A stretch of DNA of 64,000 nucleotides from Halorubrum sp. DM2 (GCF_901686465.1 NZ_LR594487.1:2521149-2585148), one strand, 5' to 3'. Positions 33,295-44,078 are shown, numbered from the stretch's first letter. The notes: generated by a model not told the origin, from the sequence alone. Translations and numbers: made by a program.

Positions 33295-35304
33295 ATGCCA
33301 AGTCGGCACAACGCATCCGATTCCAACCAAAACATAAATCGACGTAACGTTATCGCCACCATCGGGGCGGCTGGCGCAGCCAGCCTGGCCGGGTGTGGCG
33401 GCCAATCCGACGGCGGCGACGGTGGCGACGGCGGTGACGGCGGAGACGGCGGCGATGGAGAGCTTTTCCCCCTCGACGTTCAGCTCGAAGTCGGCGCTAA
33501 CAATAGTGACCGGCTCCAGATGGTCGAACTCATAGCCGAGTCGATGGAGCAGACCGGCTACTTCAACACGACCGTCGAGACGTACGAGTGGAACACGTAC
33601 CTCGGCCGTATCCTTGACCCTGAATACCAGAACAACGGATTTATTCCCTGTGTTGGGCTTTCCGGGACGTTTAACCCGGAGAGCTTCTGTAACGCTCTCC
33701 ATCACTCGGATAACGTTGGTCAGTGCTGTAACCTCAACGGAATCAGTGATCCCGAGCTGGATGAACTGATGGATTCCGCACGGTACGGCGTTGAGGTTGC
33801 CGAGGATTCCGAACTTCGTGCCGAACGCTACGACGAGGTGTGGAATTACCTCGCGGAAGAGCGGTACAGTTCGATTACCCACTTCGGTCTTTCGACCGCC
33901 GTCTCAAATACGGACGTTCACGGCTTCGAGATGTGGCCCTTCGCGGAAGGAACGTACAGCTACAACATGTTCGCGCCGCAGGACGAACAGATCATGTGGC
34001 TTGACCGTGACAACGCCGCGGGCGACTCCGAGCTCTCTGACCTCACAGAGGGCGGTACGATGAGCATCGCGGTCGGCGCGAACATCGACTCGTTCGATCC
34101 GCCGTACAGCAACGACACGACGTCAACGCTGGCGCAGGGATTCATCTTCGAAGGGCTGATCGCCAACGATACTCGAGGCAATATTCACCCGTGGCTTGCC
34201 GAGAGCTACGAACTACTCGACACGAACGACATCGACCGGACCGCGTACGCGGATTACATGTCGACCGTCGGGACGACCGAAGAGGGCGCGGTAGATGCGG
34301 ACCAAGTCATCGTCCAGCATCCCGAGGACAATCCGGCCGAGGACGACGAGGTCCGCGTCCTGCTCCCCGACGATGCCATCGAGGCAGCCGAGGACGGCAC
34401 CTACGGAATGCAGTACCGGTACAACCTTCAAGAGGGTGTCGAGTTCCACAACGGCGACGAACTCACTGCGGAAGACGTCGTCGCGACCTACGAGTACACG
34501 CAGAACTCGGACATCTCCGCACAGACATTCGATTCGGTACTGGCGGCCGTCCAGGTGGACGAGTACACCGTCGATCTGTACGCGCAGATCGCCGACGCTG
34601 AAGCCGAACGCGAACTCCCCGGTCTGAGCATTCTCAACGCCACGCAGATCGAAGAGATCGAAGCGTCCAACGAAGGGACAGGCGAGGGCGAGCGGAATAT
34701 CATCGACCCCCGGGACGACAACATCCCCATTGGGACGGGTCCCTACGAGTTTTCCGAGTTCGAAGACGAGCAGTACTACGAGGTCACGAAGTTCGACAAC
34801 TACTGGACCGAACAGAAAGGCGTCAGCGAGGCGTTCAGCTGGTTCGACGGCTCCAGCGACTTCCCGGACGGTCCCGTCATCGACGGCTTCGAGGTCGAGA
34901 TTGTTCCCGACGACTCCACCCGGTCTGGGGCGCTTCAGAACGGCGAGATCGACTCTACGTACGGGCTAGAAACGTCGACTCTTGACGACTTCGGTGCTTC
35001 GGATGATTACATCATTCACAGCGTCGAAACCGGTGGATACGACTATATCCAGTATCCGGTCAACGTGGCCCCGTTCGACGATGCGCGTCTTCGGAAGGCG
35101 ATCAATCATCTGATCCCACGCGAGCGAATCGTCGAAAACATCTACAACGGCTACGCCCGCGCCGCGTGGACGGATCTCCCTCAGCTGGCGCAGGGAACCG
35201 GAACCACCGACTACGAGGCGCTCGAAGAAGAGATCCGTCCGACGAACGAGTACGACCCCGAGCGCGCCCAAGAGCTGCTTGATCAGGTCGCCGCGGACAA
35301 CTGA
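33295..35304 (+). CDS. Oligopeptide ABC transporter binding protein, circularly permuted
   Basis: A 669-residue family-5 solute-binding lipoprotein. It starts with a twin-arginine lipoprotein signal (NRRNVIATIGAAGAASLAGC, lipidated Cys34) and a (GGD)n linker (39-55). Residues 57-240 then match the part that is normally C-terminal (YEWNTYLGRIL; SDPELDELMDSA; STAVSNTDVHGFEMWP). Residues 251-669 match the normal N-terminal two thirds (GGTMSIAVGANIDSFDPP; GVEFHNGDELTAEDVV; IGTGPYEF; VPDDSTRSGALQNGEID; RLRKAINHLIPRERIVENIY) and end at YDPERAQELLDQ, the point where the canonical protein would continue into the segment now at residue 57. So the domain order is permuted while the signal stays first. 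It should feed peptides to the downstream permeases. Confidence 0.88.
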   Translation: MPSRHNASDSNQNINRRNVIATIGAAGAASLAGCGGQSDGGDGGDGGDGGDGGDGELFPLDVQLEVGANNSDRLQMVELIAESMEQTGYFNTTVETYEWNTYLGRILDPEYQNNGFIPCVGLSGTFNPESFCNALHHSDNVGQCCNLNGISDPELDELMDSARYGVEVAEDSELRAERYDEVWNYLAEERYSSITHFGLSTAVSNTDVHGFEMWPFAEGTYSYNMFAPQDEQIMWLDRDNAAGDSELSDLTEGGTMSIAVGANIDSFDPPYSNDTTSTLAQGFIFEGLIANDTRGNIHPWLAESYELLDTNDIDRTAYADYMSTVGTTEEGAVDADQVIVQHPEDNPAEDDEVRVLLPDDAIEAAEDGTYGMQYRYNLQEGVEFHNGDELTAEDVVATYEYTQNSDISAQTFDSVLAAVQVDEYTVDLYAQIADAEAERELPGLSILNATQIEEIEASNEGTGEGERNIIDPRDDNIPIGTGPYEFSEFEDEQYYEVTKFDNYWTEQKGVSEAFSWFDGSSDFPDGPVIDGFEVEIVPDDSTRSGALQNGEIDSTYGLETSTLDDFGASDDYIIHSVETGGYDYIQYPVNVAPFDDARLRKAINHLIPRERIVENIYNGYARAAWTDLPQLAQGTGTTDYEALEEEIRPTNEYDPERAQELLDQVAADN

Positions 35305-35391
35305 GACCTCGGCGAAAACCCCCGTTTCGATGACACGAATGACCTCGTTACGTCTACTGGCGGATAAACCAACTGCGATGAACAAGCAACG

Positions 35392-36348
35392 ATGAGCCTC
35401 CAACGTTTCATACTAAAACGCACGCTGTCGATAATCCCCATCATGTTCGGGGTGTCGGTGATCACGTTCGGGCTGTTTCACCTGACTCCCGGCGATCCGG
35501 TCACGCAGCTGGTCGCGTTGAACCCGGATGTGAGTCCGGCGGAAGAGGCTGCGCTTCGCGAACGGTGGGGGCTTTCCGGCCCCGTTTGGGAGCAGTACCT
35601 GAACTGGATCTCGAACGTGCTCGTCGGTGACTTCGGACAGGAGCTCCAGACGGGCCGCGAGGTCTCGGAGATCGTGTGGGCGCGACTTCCGGAGACCATC
35701 GCGCTCGGCCTCTTCGGGTGGGCGTTCGCGCTGGTCATCGCCATTCCGGCGGGGATCTACGCGGCGGTCAACAAGGACAATCTCGGGGACACCGTTAGCC
35801 GTTTCCTCGCCCTGTCCGGCATCTCGATCCCGAACTTCTGGCTCGGGCTGATGTTGATCCTGATATTCTCGCTGTATCTGGGTCTATTTCCCGTGTTGCC
35901 GCCGTCGAGACAGTCGCTCCTCTCCCCGGAGATGTTGTGGTACCTCATTCTGCCGGGTCTCACCATCGGAACCGCCTCGGCGGCGAGCATCATGCGCGTG
36001 ATGCGAACGTCGATGACTGAGGAGCTGAACAAGGAGTACGTCACCGCCGCGCGGGCGAAGGGCCTGCCCGAACGAACGGTGATACTCAAACACGTACTGC
36101 GGAACTCCCTGATCTCGGTCGTCACGCTCGCGGCGACGCTCACGGCCTCTATCGTGGCCGGATCGGTCGTCGTAGAAGTCGTGTTCAACTGGCCGGGACT
36201 CGGACGGGAGTTCATCGATGCCATCAACCAGCGAGAGATCAACGTCGTCATGGCGATCACCCTGTTTACCGGGTTCTTCGTCATTCTCGCGAACCTCGTC
36301 GCCGACATCGTGTACGCGGCGCTCGACCCGAGGATCCGATATGACTGA
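35392..36348 (+). CDS. dppB: Peptide ABC transporter permease (DppB-type)
   Basis: A 318-residue membrane protein with six helices. The N-terminal block (FILKRTLSIIPIMFGVSVI, then GDPVTQLV) and the long extracellular loop are typical of DppB/OppB. The EAA loop reads EYVTAARAKGLPERTVILKH, and the last helix ends in YAALDPRIRYD. It pairs with the next permease, overlapping its gene by 8 nt. An 87-nt gap separates it from the binding-protein gene, but no separate promoter is obvious. Confidence 0.93.
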   Translation: MSLQRFILKRTLSIIPIMFGVSVITFGLFHLTPGDPVTQLVALNPDVSPAEEAALRERWGLSGPVWEQYLNWISNVLVGDFGQELQTGREVSEIVWARLPETIALGLFGWAFALVIAIPAGIYAAVNKDNLGDTVSRFLALSGISIPNFWLGLMLILIFSLYLGLFPVLPPSRQSLLSPEMLWYLILPGLTIGTASAASIMRVMRTSMTEELNKEYVTAARAKGLPERTVILKHVLRNSLISVVTLAATLTASIVAGSVVVEVVFNWPGLGREFIDAINQREINVVMAITLFTGFFVILANLVADIVYAALDPRIRYD

Positions 36349-37390
36349 CCGACAAACTCACGACGAACGCGGCCGGATCCGCATCTCTGGATTCGATTCG
36401 GACCGCGTCAGAGACCGAGAGCCGATGTCCGACTGGACCGACGAATCGAGCGGCGAAACCGTCGGCCGCTGGCGGCGCGGCTTCCGGAAGTTCAAGCGGA
36501 ACCGCTCCGCGATGGGCGCGCTCGTCATCGTCGTCCTGATGTCGCTGGCGGCGTTCTTCGCCCGTCCCATCGAGATGTTCGGCATGGTCGTCCAACCGTT
36601 CTCGTTGGCTCCGTACGACCCCACGACTATCCTGTACCTCCAAGACCCGGCCGTCGAGGTGTATGACCCACCCAGCTGGGAGTACCCGATGGGCGTCGAC
36701 GGCTCCGGCCGCGACCTGTTCTCGCGGATCCTCGTCGGGGGCCGCTACAGCCTCTCGATCGGCTTTATCGTCGTCGGACTCACAGGGTCGTTCGGGCTGA
36801 TCTACGGTTCCATCTCGGGCTACTACGGCGGCAACGTCGACGAGCTGATGATGCGGATCGTCGACACTATCTTCGCGTTCCCCGGGCTCATCTTAGCGCT
36901 CATCATCGTCGCCATCCTCGGCGGCGGCTACTGGCAGCTCGTCTTGGCGTTCAGCCTCTTCGGCTGGGCGGGGTACGGCCGTCTGGTGAGAGGGGAAGTA
37001 CTGAAGATCAAAGAAAACGAGTATGTGATGGCGGCGAAAGCGCTCGGCGCGCGCGACCGCTCGGTCGTCTTCAGACACATCGCTCCCAACGCGATGCCGC
37101 CGCTCATCGTCTTGGCGTCGCTCAACATCGGGAGCGTCGTCATTGGCGTCGCAGCGCTCGGTTTCCTCGGACTCGGGTTAGACCCCAGTTCGGCCGAGTG
37201 GGGCACCATGCTGAACGCCACGCGGTCGACGCTCATCCAGGGACCGGGCGGCCAGATCCCTTGGTGGGCGACGGTCTACCCCGGTGCGGCGATCTTCATC
37301 TTCGTGATGTCAATGAACATGATCGGTGACGGTATCAACGACGCACTGGACGCACAGCAGACGGGTGTCGGCCGCGGAGGTGAGGACTGA
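36341..37390 (+). CDS. dppC: Peptide ABC transporter permease (DppC-type)
   Basis: A 349-residue membrane protein. About 60 N-terminal residues are soluble and charged, then comes the OppC-type first helix (RNRSAMGALVIVVLMSLAAF) and a large extracellular segment including the family signature GVDGSGRDLFSRILVGGRYS. The EAA loop is NEYVMAAKALGARDRSVVFR. Six helices in total. It overlaps both neighbours, being joined to the ATPase gene by an ATGA-type junction, so the operon is tightly coupled. With dppB it makes the peptide channel. Confidence 0.93.
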   Translation: MTDRQTHDERGRIRISGFDSDRVRDREPMSDWTDESSGETVGRWRRGFRKFKRNRSAMGALVIVVLMSLAAFFARPIEMFGMVVQPFSLAPYDPTTILYLQDPAVEVYDPPSWEYPMGVDGSGRDLFSRILVGGRYSLSIGFIVVGLTGSFGLIYGSISGYYGGNVDELMMRIVDTIFAFPGLILALIIVAILGGGYWQLVLAFSLFGWAGYGRLVRGEVLKIKENEYVMAAKALGARDRSVVFRHIAPNAMPPLIVLASLNIGSVVIGVAALGFLGLGLDPSSAEWGTMLNATRSTLIQGPGGQIPWWATVYPGAAIFIFVMSMNMIGDGINDALDAQQTGVGRGGED

Positions 37391-38458
37391 TGGCGCTGCT
37401 CGAAGTGAAGGACCTCACCGTCCGATTTTACACCCAAGAGGGCGTGGTAACGGCTGTCGACGACCTCTCGTTCCGCATCGAGAAGGGCGAGAAGTTCGGC
37501 GTGGTCGGCGAGAGCGGCGCGGGCAAAAGCGTCACCGCACTCTCCGTGTTGCGACTGATCGACAGTCCGGGCCGGATCGAGAGCGGAGAGATCCTGTTCA
37601 AAGGCGAGGACCTGCTGGAGATGTCCGAGTCGGAGATCCGCTCGATCCGCGGCAACGAGGTATCGATGATCTTTCAGGACGCACAGACGGCGCTCAACCC
37701 GGTATACACGGTGGGCGGGCAGATCGCGGAGGCGATCGAACACCACTTGGACTACACGTCCAAGGAGGCGAAGGCGCGAACGATTCAGCTGCTCGACCGC
37801 GTCGGTATCCCGGAGGCCGAAGAGCGGTTCTCCGACTACCCGCACGAGTTCTCGGGCGGGATGCAACAGCGGGCGATCATCGCGATGGCCCTGTCGTGTG
37901 ACCCCGACCTGATCGTCGCGGACGAGCCGACGACCGCGCTCGACGTGACCATCGAGGCGCAGATCCTCGACGAACTCAGGGAGCTGGCCGACGAGTTCGA
38001 CACGGCGATTCAGCTCATCACCCACGACCTCGGCGTCATCGCCGAGGTCTGTGACCGCGTCATGGTGATGTACGCCGGGAAACCGGTCGAGAAGGCACCG
38101 GTCGAGGAGCTGTACTACGACCCCAAACACCCGTACACGGTCGGACTCATGAGCTCGATCCCCCGCGTCAGCGACAAGCGGGAGCGGCTCCAGACGATTC
38201 CGGGCGTGATGCCCGACCTCGTTCAGCTTCCCTCCGGGTGTAGCTTCCACCCGCGCTGTCCGTTCGCCGAGGAGAAGTGTACGCGCAAGGAGCCGCCGCT
38301 CACCGACGTCGAGTCGGGAGCGGAGGCCACTCTCGACACGGAACACGCCGCGGCCTGTCTCGAGTACACGGAGGGGCTCTCGCAGGGGCTCACGTACTCC
38401 GTCGAGACGACCGGCCCGGCGGACGGCGCGGCCGTGCAGTACGTCGAGGGTGATCGCG

Positions 38459-38466
<8 letters not shown>
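37390..38466 (+). CDS. dppD: Peptide ABC transporter ATPase (DppD-type)
   Basis: A 358-residue ATP-binding subunit. Walker A is GESGAGKS (near residue 40), the signature is FSGGMQQR, Walker B is [12 protein letters not shown], and the switch His is in LITHDLG. The C-terminal oligopeptide/dipeptide domain is present with its cysteine-rich cluster ([21 protein letters not shown]), which in some relatives binds an iron-sulfur cluster. About 45 residues follow this motif. It forms the ATPase dimer with the next gene product. Confidence 0.93.
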
Positions 38467-39787
<1,321 letters not shown>

Positions 39788-39842
39788 CCGACGTTCGCGA
39801 CTCGCGCTCCGACTCGGGCACGTCGACCGCCCGTCCGGCGTA

Positions 39843-39852
39843 ACCCTTTATG
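39843..39852 (+). promoter_or_regulatory. TATA box before the 39876 gene
   Basis: CCCTTTATGC has its TATA core about 29 nt before the ATG at 39876; there is no ribosome-binding site. This shows the gene is transcribed separately from the peptide importer operon. Confidence 0.6.
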
Positions 39853-39875
39853 CTTCGCTCGTCGTAACGCCCCCA

Positions 39876-40415
39876 ATGCGTCGGATCTACGAATCGAACG
39901 CCCTCCACCGCGACGACGAGGAAGCCCACGCGCCGTCGAAAAAGGAGCGACGGACCAAGCTTCAGGCGCTGCGATCGGTCCCGTCGTCGACGCTGAGCGA
40001 CCTCCTGATCCCCCGACGGTTCCGTCACCTTCCGGTGTCGGTGTCCGTGGAGACGTCGGACGACGAGTACGAGGTCGGCGAGCCGGTCCCGTTCCGCGTG
40101 ACCCTTCGCAACCGCCTGCCGGTGCCGATATCGATCCCGACCGTCTCCCCGCTCCTCTGGGAGTGGACCGTCGACGGCAACGTCGAGGCGGCCGAGGTCC
40201 CGATCCGAGACCCGCCCGACGAGGAAGGGCAGCTGTCGTTCGACCGCGGCGAACGCAAGGAGTTCCAAAAGCGGTGGGACCAGCTGTTCAGGGTCTCCGA
40301 CAGCGAGTGGGAGCCGGCGGGAGTCGGAACCCACACCATCGGTGTCGCGATCAACGCGACGGACGCCGAGAAGCGCGGCCTGACCGACGAGACGACGGTG
40401 CGGATCGTCCGCTGA
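39876..40415 (+). CDS. Conserved haloarchaeal protein, immunoglobulin-like fold likely
   Basis: A 179-residue soluble protein without signal peptide. The first 55 residues are charged and basic; residues about 58-178 look like a single beta-sandwich: PVSVSVETSDDEYEVGEPV, FRVTLRNRLPVPISIPT, LLWEWTVDGNVEA, and the closing strands GTHTIGVAINATDA and DETTVRIVR. No catalytic residues stand out. I recall it as a conserved haloarchaeal DUF but cannot name it with certainty. It has its own leaderless promoter. Confidence 0.75.
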   Translation: MRRIYESNALHRDDEEAHAPSKKERRTKLQALRSVPSSTLSDLLIPRRFRHLPVSVSVETSDDEYEVGEPVPFRVTLRNRLPVPISIPTVSPLLWEWTVDGNVEAAEVPIRDPPDEEGQLSFDRGERKEFQKRWDQLFRVSDSEWEPAGVGTHTIGVAINATDAEKRGLTDETTVRIVR

Positions 40416-40474
40416 TCCGCGCTTCCCGGACCGATCCGCCGATGACCCGGCCTTTTCGCCGCCGTCTTGTCGAT

Positions 40475-40768
40475 CTAACGCCCGGTCTCGTCACTTTCGT
40501 CTGACCGGGTCAATTCCGCGCTCTCCGCCCGACCGTGCCGGAGGCAGCTGACGGTCCCGGTCGTTTGCCGCTCCGTTTCGCCCTCGGTCGGCCGGTCGAC
40601 GGCCGCCGGCGTTTCGCGCTCGCAGACGCTGGGGAAGGCCGCGGCCAGCGTTTCGTCCGCGGCGTCGACGTCGCCGTCCGCGAGCCTCGCGGCCGCGTCG
40701 TCGACCGCGGCCTCCGCCTCGGGGTCGGGGAGTTCGGGCCCGAGAGCCGCGTCGGATCCGGCGGCGTC
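40475..40768 (-). pseudogene. Remnant: C-terminal tail of a DppF-type ATPase
   Basis: The minus-strand frame closing at 40475 translates to a segment similar to the C-terminal extension of the DppF protein at 38459-39787: LPDPEAEAAVDDAAARLADG, then an alanine-rich helix (AADETLAAAFPSVCERETP) and a final SCLRHG block matching SCLRFDD. The ATPase domain is absent: upstream of about 40768 the frame becomes the antisense of the permease remnant. So only the last 95 or so codons of a second peptide-importer ATPase survive, cut at its 5' side. Confidence 0.65.
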
Positions 40769-40771
40769 GCG

Positions 40772-41280
40772 GTGGCGTACGTCCTCTTCGCTCTCCCGGG
40801 CTTCTGGGTCGGGGGAATGCTCTTTTCGTTCACTGTCGACGGCCGACTGGACCCGCCGCCGTTCGTCTTCGAACATCTGCTCCCGATCGGACTAACGTTC
40901 GCCGCGCTGCTCGGCGGCTACGTCAGCTACTCCCGCGCTCACTCGCGGGAGTACGCCACGGCGGAGTTCGTCTCGCTCGTCAGGGCCAAGGGCGCGTCGG
41001 GGTACCGCGTCGCCGCCCACGTCCTTCGGAACGCCGCGATCCCGTTCTTCTCGATGCTTTTCACCGAGGCGCTGGGACTGCTCGTCCTCTCGACGTTCGT
41101 GATCGAGGCCCTGTTCGGCATCGAGGGCTTCGGACTCCTGTTGTTGCGGGCGGTCGCCGACCGCGACCTCCCGGTGCTGCTCGGCGGGACCGTCGTCGTC
41201 ATCGGCGTCGGCGTGTTCGGGAACGTCGTCCAGGACATGGCGTACGGCTACCTCGACCGCGGGTCGAGATGGGCTGAGGA
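40772..41280 (+). pseudogene. Remnant: C-terminal half of a DppB-type permease
   Basis: The plus-strand frame from about 40772 encodes the last 165-170 residues of a DppB-type permease: a helix near FALPGFWVGGMLF, the EAA loop EFVSLVRAKGASGYRVAAHV, RNAAIPFFSMLFTEALGLL, and the terminal MAYGYLDRGSRWAED, where a normal protein would stop. The N-terminal 150 residues are missing and there is no stop codon at the expected end; the frame runs on antisense to the next gene (a TGA in the +1 frame at about 41273 hints at a frameshift). It is not a copy of the intact dppB at 35392; the sequences are clearly diverged. Together with the adjacent ATPase tail it marks a decayed second importer. Confidence 0.7.
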
Positions 41281-41295
41281 CTCGCTCGGACCGGC

Positions 41296-42378
41296 CTACG
41301 GCGTGATGCCCGTGTCCTCGCCGGGCGTCGCGATCTTCTCCGGTTCGAGTTCGAGGATGTGTTCGCCGCAGCTCTCACACCGGATCGCGACCACCTCGTG
41401 GGCCATACAGCAGGACTCGACGGTGTCCGCGGTCGCGGCGACCTCGCCGCCGCAGACCGGACACGAGGACAGGAACGACCGGAGCGACTGGAGGATAGAG
41501 AGCCGCTGTTCGGCCGGCACGTCGAGCCACCGATCGGTGCGCTCGACGAGGGCGAGATGCGACGCCACGTCCGCGAGGTACGCGCCGTCGCCCGGCCACT
41601 TCCGAACGCGCCGCAGGACGGTCACCGCGGGGTACTCCCTGTCCTCGAAGGCGACGTCGTCCGGACTCACGCCGAACATCTCCGCGAGCGTCTCCGCCCG
41701 CACGTCCTCCCGTTCGAGCGACGAGACGCGCGACTCGACCGCCTCGGCGAAGCTCTCTTCGAAGACGAGGTCCGCGCCGTCGTCGGTCGGCTCGACGACG
41801 CCGATGTCGAGGAGGAATTCGGTCGGATCCACGGCGTTCTCGCGCTGGTCTTGAATCCGTTCCACCGTCTCGAACTCGGGTTCGTCGCCCGCGGGGGAGT
41901 CGTGGTCGGTCTCGTCCGTGGACCGGTCCTCGGACTCGTCCGCGGACTGATCGGAGTCGTCGTCCGCGGACCCGTCGGAAACTTCGGCGGCGGACCGCTC
42001 GGCGACCTCGCTCGTCCCCTCGGCGGTCCGGTCCGCCTCGAACGTGGTCACCGTCACCTCGTCGGACCCTCCCGTCGACGCCCTCTCCCACCCGTCTCGG
42101 GGGCCTTCGGGGGCCTTTCCGAACAGGCGGAGCACGCGGTCGGGGAGGTACCGCTTCGTGAGTTCCGGCGTTCCGGGGACCAGGTAGCCTCGGTAGTAGA
42201 TGCTCCCTAGCGACGCGACCAGCACGGCCGCCGCGACCACCGGCCCGAACACTGCGGCCGCCGCGGTCAGCGCCGCGGCGAGGACCACGTTCAGCACGGT
42301 ACACGGGACGCAGCGGTTCTCCCCGGTGTACTCCGGTTCGCGGATCCTGTCTCGCAACGACGTGCCACGGGAGCTCAT
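41296..42378 (-). CDS. Membrane protein with C-terminal zinc ribbon, unknown function
   Basis: A 360-residue conserved haloarchaeal-type protein. The N-terminus has a cysteine pair (NRCVPCTV) and a helical hairpin (LNVVLAAALTAAAAVFGPVVAAAVLVASLG). An Asp/Ser-rich disordered linker covers about residues 115-170. The rest is soluble, with a C-terminal zinc ribbon-like cluster (CPVCGGEV, CCMAHEV, CESCGEHI). The large cytoplasmic part could bind a partner or nucleic acid. No homology to a known function is evident. The gene faces the permease remnant tail to tail. Confidence 0.78.
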   Translation of the reverse strand: MSSRGTSLRDRIREPEYTGENRCVPCTVLNVVLAAALTAAAAVFGPVVAAAVLVASLGSIYYRGYLVPGTPELTKRYLPDRVLRLFGKAPEGPRDGWERASTGGSDEVTVTTFEADRTAEGTSEVAERSAAEVSDGSADDDSDQSADESEDRSTDETDHDSPAGDEPEFETVERIQDQRENAVDPTEFLLDIGVVEPTDDGADLVFEESFAEAVESRVSSLEREDVRAETLAEMFGVSPDDVAFEDREYPAVTVLRRVRKWPGDGAYLADVASHLALVERTDRWLDVPAEQRLSILQSLRSFLSSCPVCGGEVAATADTVESCCMAHEVVAIRCESCGEHILELEPEKIATPGEDTGITP

Positions 42379-42487
42379 ACCTAGGGATACCCCCGGAGCG
42401 ACAAAAGCAGATGGTATCTCGGATCACACCACCCGTAGACCGCCCGCAGGCCCCCGCAGACCGCCCGCCGACGGGACTCGTTCTCGG

Positions 42488-43522
42488 TCAGTCGCGGGCG
42501 TCGCCCGGCTCCTCGCGTCGCGTGGACTCCGCGCCGCGAGCGTCGGAGTCGCGGCCCTCGGTGGCCTCCAGTCCATCGGTCCCGGACGGACGCCCGGCCG
42601 CTCGATCGTCGATAGAGCGTTCGTACCGCTCGATCTGCTCCACGTGAAGCGAGTGGATCATGTCGGCGAGGACGCCGAACACGAGCAGCTGGATCCCGAG
42701 GATGATCGCGCCGACCGCGCCGACGGCGATCACCTCGTGGCTGACGCCGAACGCGAGGTACCGATACAGCACGAACGCCGCCATCGCCGCCCCCGACGCC
42801 GTCGACGCCACGCCGGCGCTGCCGAAGTAGAACAGCGGGTTGTTCGTCTTCGCCTTGCGGTACAGCTCCAGGAAGATCACCCCGCCGTCCCGGATCGGGT
42901 GGAGGTTCGTCGCCGAGCCGCCGGGCCGTTCTCGGTACGTGATCGGTACCACCGTAACCGAGAGGCGATTCTTCACGCACTCGACGGCCATCTCGGTCTC
43001 GATCCCGAACCCGTCCGCGGTGAGATGGAGGCGCTCGAACGACTCGCGGGTGAACGCCCGGTATCCCGAGAGGATGTCGCGGTAGTTCTTGCGGTGGATC
43101 GCCCGGAACGCGAGGTTGATCACGCGGTTCCCGATCCGGTTCAGCCGCGTCATCGCCCCGGAGCGCATGTCCGCGAACCGGTTCCCGATGACGTGGTCGG
43201 CGTTGCCGTCGAGGAGGGGATCGAGCATCGCCGCAGCGTCCGCGGCGTCGTAGGTCGCGTCGGCGTCGGCCATCAGCACGTACGACGCGTCCACGTGGTC
43301 CCGGACCGCCTCCCTGACGGCCTGTCCCTTCCCGCGTCCCGACTGTTCGACGACGCGCGCGCCGGCCTCTCGGGCGACGGACCGCGTTTCGTCCGTCGAG
43401 CGGCCGTCGATCACGAGGACCTGCTCGAAGCCGGCGTCGCGGAAGTCAGTGACGACGCGTGCGACCGTCTCCGCCTCGTTCATCGTCGGCAACAGGACGC
43501 AGACGTCGTCGTACTCGCTCAT
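42488..43522 (-). CDS. aglJ: Dolichyl-phosphate sugar transferase, AglJ-like
   Basis: A 344-residue family-2 glycosyltransferase. The GT-A fold begins VCVLLPTMNEAETVARVVTD; the donor-binding motif is YVLMADADATYD; the acceptor side has SGYRAFTRESFERLHL and TDGFGIETEMAVECV-like sequence, all typical of dolichol-phosphate hexosyltransferases. Two C-terminal helices (about 252-305) anchor it in the membrane, and a disordered tail follows. In Haloferax, AglJ adds the first hexose of the S-layer N-glycan to dolichol phosphate; the close match in layout suggests the same step here, though other Agl transferases share the fold. The ATG at 43522 is preferred to a start 15 nt earlier. Confidence 0.82.
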   Translation of the reverse strand: MSEYDDVCVLLPTMNEAETVARVVTDFRDAGFEQVLVIDGRSTDETRSVAREAGARVVEQSGRGKGQAVREAVRDHVDASYVLMADADATYDAADAAAMLDPLLDGNADHVIGNRFADMRSGAMTRLNRIGNRVINLAFRAIHRKNYRDILSGYRAFTRESFERLHLTADGFGIETEMAVECVKNRLSVTVVPITYRERPGGSATNLHPIRDGGVIFLELYRKAKTNNPLFYFGSAGVASTASGAAMAAFVLYRYLAFGVSHEVIAVGAVGAIILGIQLLVFGVLADMIHSLHVEQIERYERSIDDRAAGRPSGTDGLEATEGRDSDARGAESTRREEPGDARD

Positions 43523-43655
43523 CAGACGAGCGATCACCCGGGAGTCGGTAAACTCTGTCCTTCTCGGCCGTCACGGACTCCCGATTCCGGTGGGCGGCCC
43601 TCGTCCCGGCGTGGCCACCCACACGCTCATGTATGAGAGCGATGATCATGGTTGT

Positions 43656-44036
43656 ATGTCTCATCCATCGACCGAACAGATCGACGAGCTCCTCAGTGCG
43701 ACCCGCACCGCGACGGGCGACGAACTCCGGAGTCTCACGTACTTCACCGAAGACGACGTCGAACAGCTGTACCTCCGTAGCGACCTGAGCCGAACCGCGG
43801 ACCTGATCGGCTTCGCGGAGAACGAGCGACAGGGATTCCGCGCGCAGTCGCTGTACGCGAACACGCAGCTCGGAGACTACCGGTTCACCGTGCGCGTGTT
43901 CGAGAACGGATACCTCACCCGAGTGATCGCCAACGGCCACGGCGCGTGGCTGACGACCGACTCGATGGAGATAGACCGGTTCGAGGAGCTGGCGAGTGCC
44001 CTCGCGACGATCCTCCGGTCGTTCGACCCGGCCTGA
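43656..44036 (+). CDS. Small haloarchaeal protein (DUF7522-like)
   Basis: A 126-residue soluble protein: helical N-terminus (TEQIDELLSATRTATGDEL), then YFTEDDVEQLYLRSDL, then a strand-rich part (GDYRFTVRVFENGYLTRVI, GAWLTTDSMEIDRFEEL). It matches a small haloarchaeal family of unknown role whose features recall HalX-type sensor-associated domains; I do not claim more. The ATG at 43656 is preceded by a short AT-containing stretch. It lies between aglJ and cheY but is on the opposite strand from both. Confidence 0.72.
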   Translation: MSHPSTEQIDELLSATRTATGDELRSLTYFTEDDVEQLYLRSDLSRTADLIGFAENERQGFRAQSLYANTQLGDYRFTVRVFENGYLTRVIANGHGAWLTTDSMEIDRFEELASALATILRSFDPA

Positions 44037-44078
44037 CTCGACCCCGAGTTCGGTGCGACCGCGGGAGCCGACCGGGCC

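Noticed and set aside
40535..41854. A 439-residue frame as an intact permease
   Set aside because: Only codons for about 40772-41280 resemble a permease; the start is antisense to the ATPase remnant and the end is antisense to the gene at 41296-42378.
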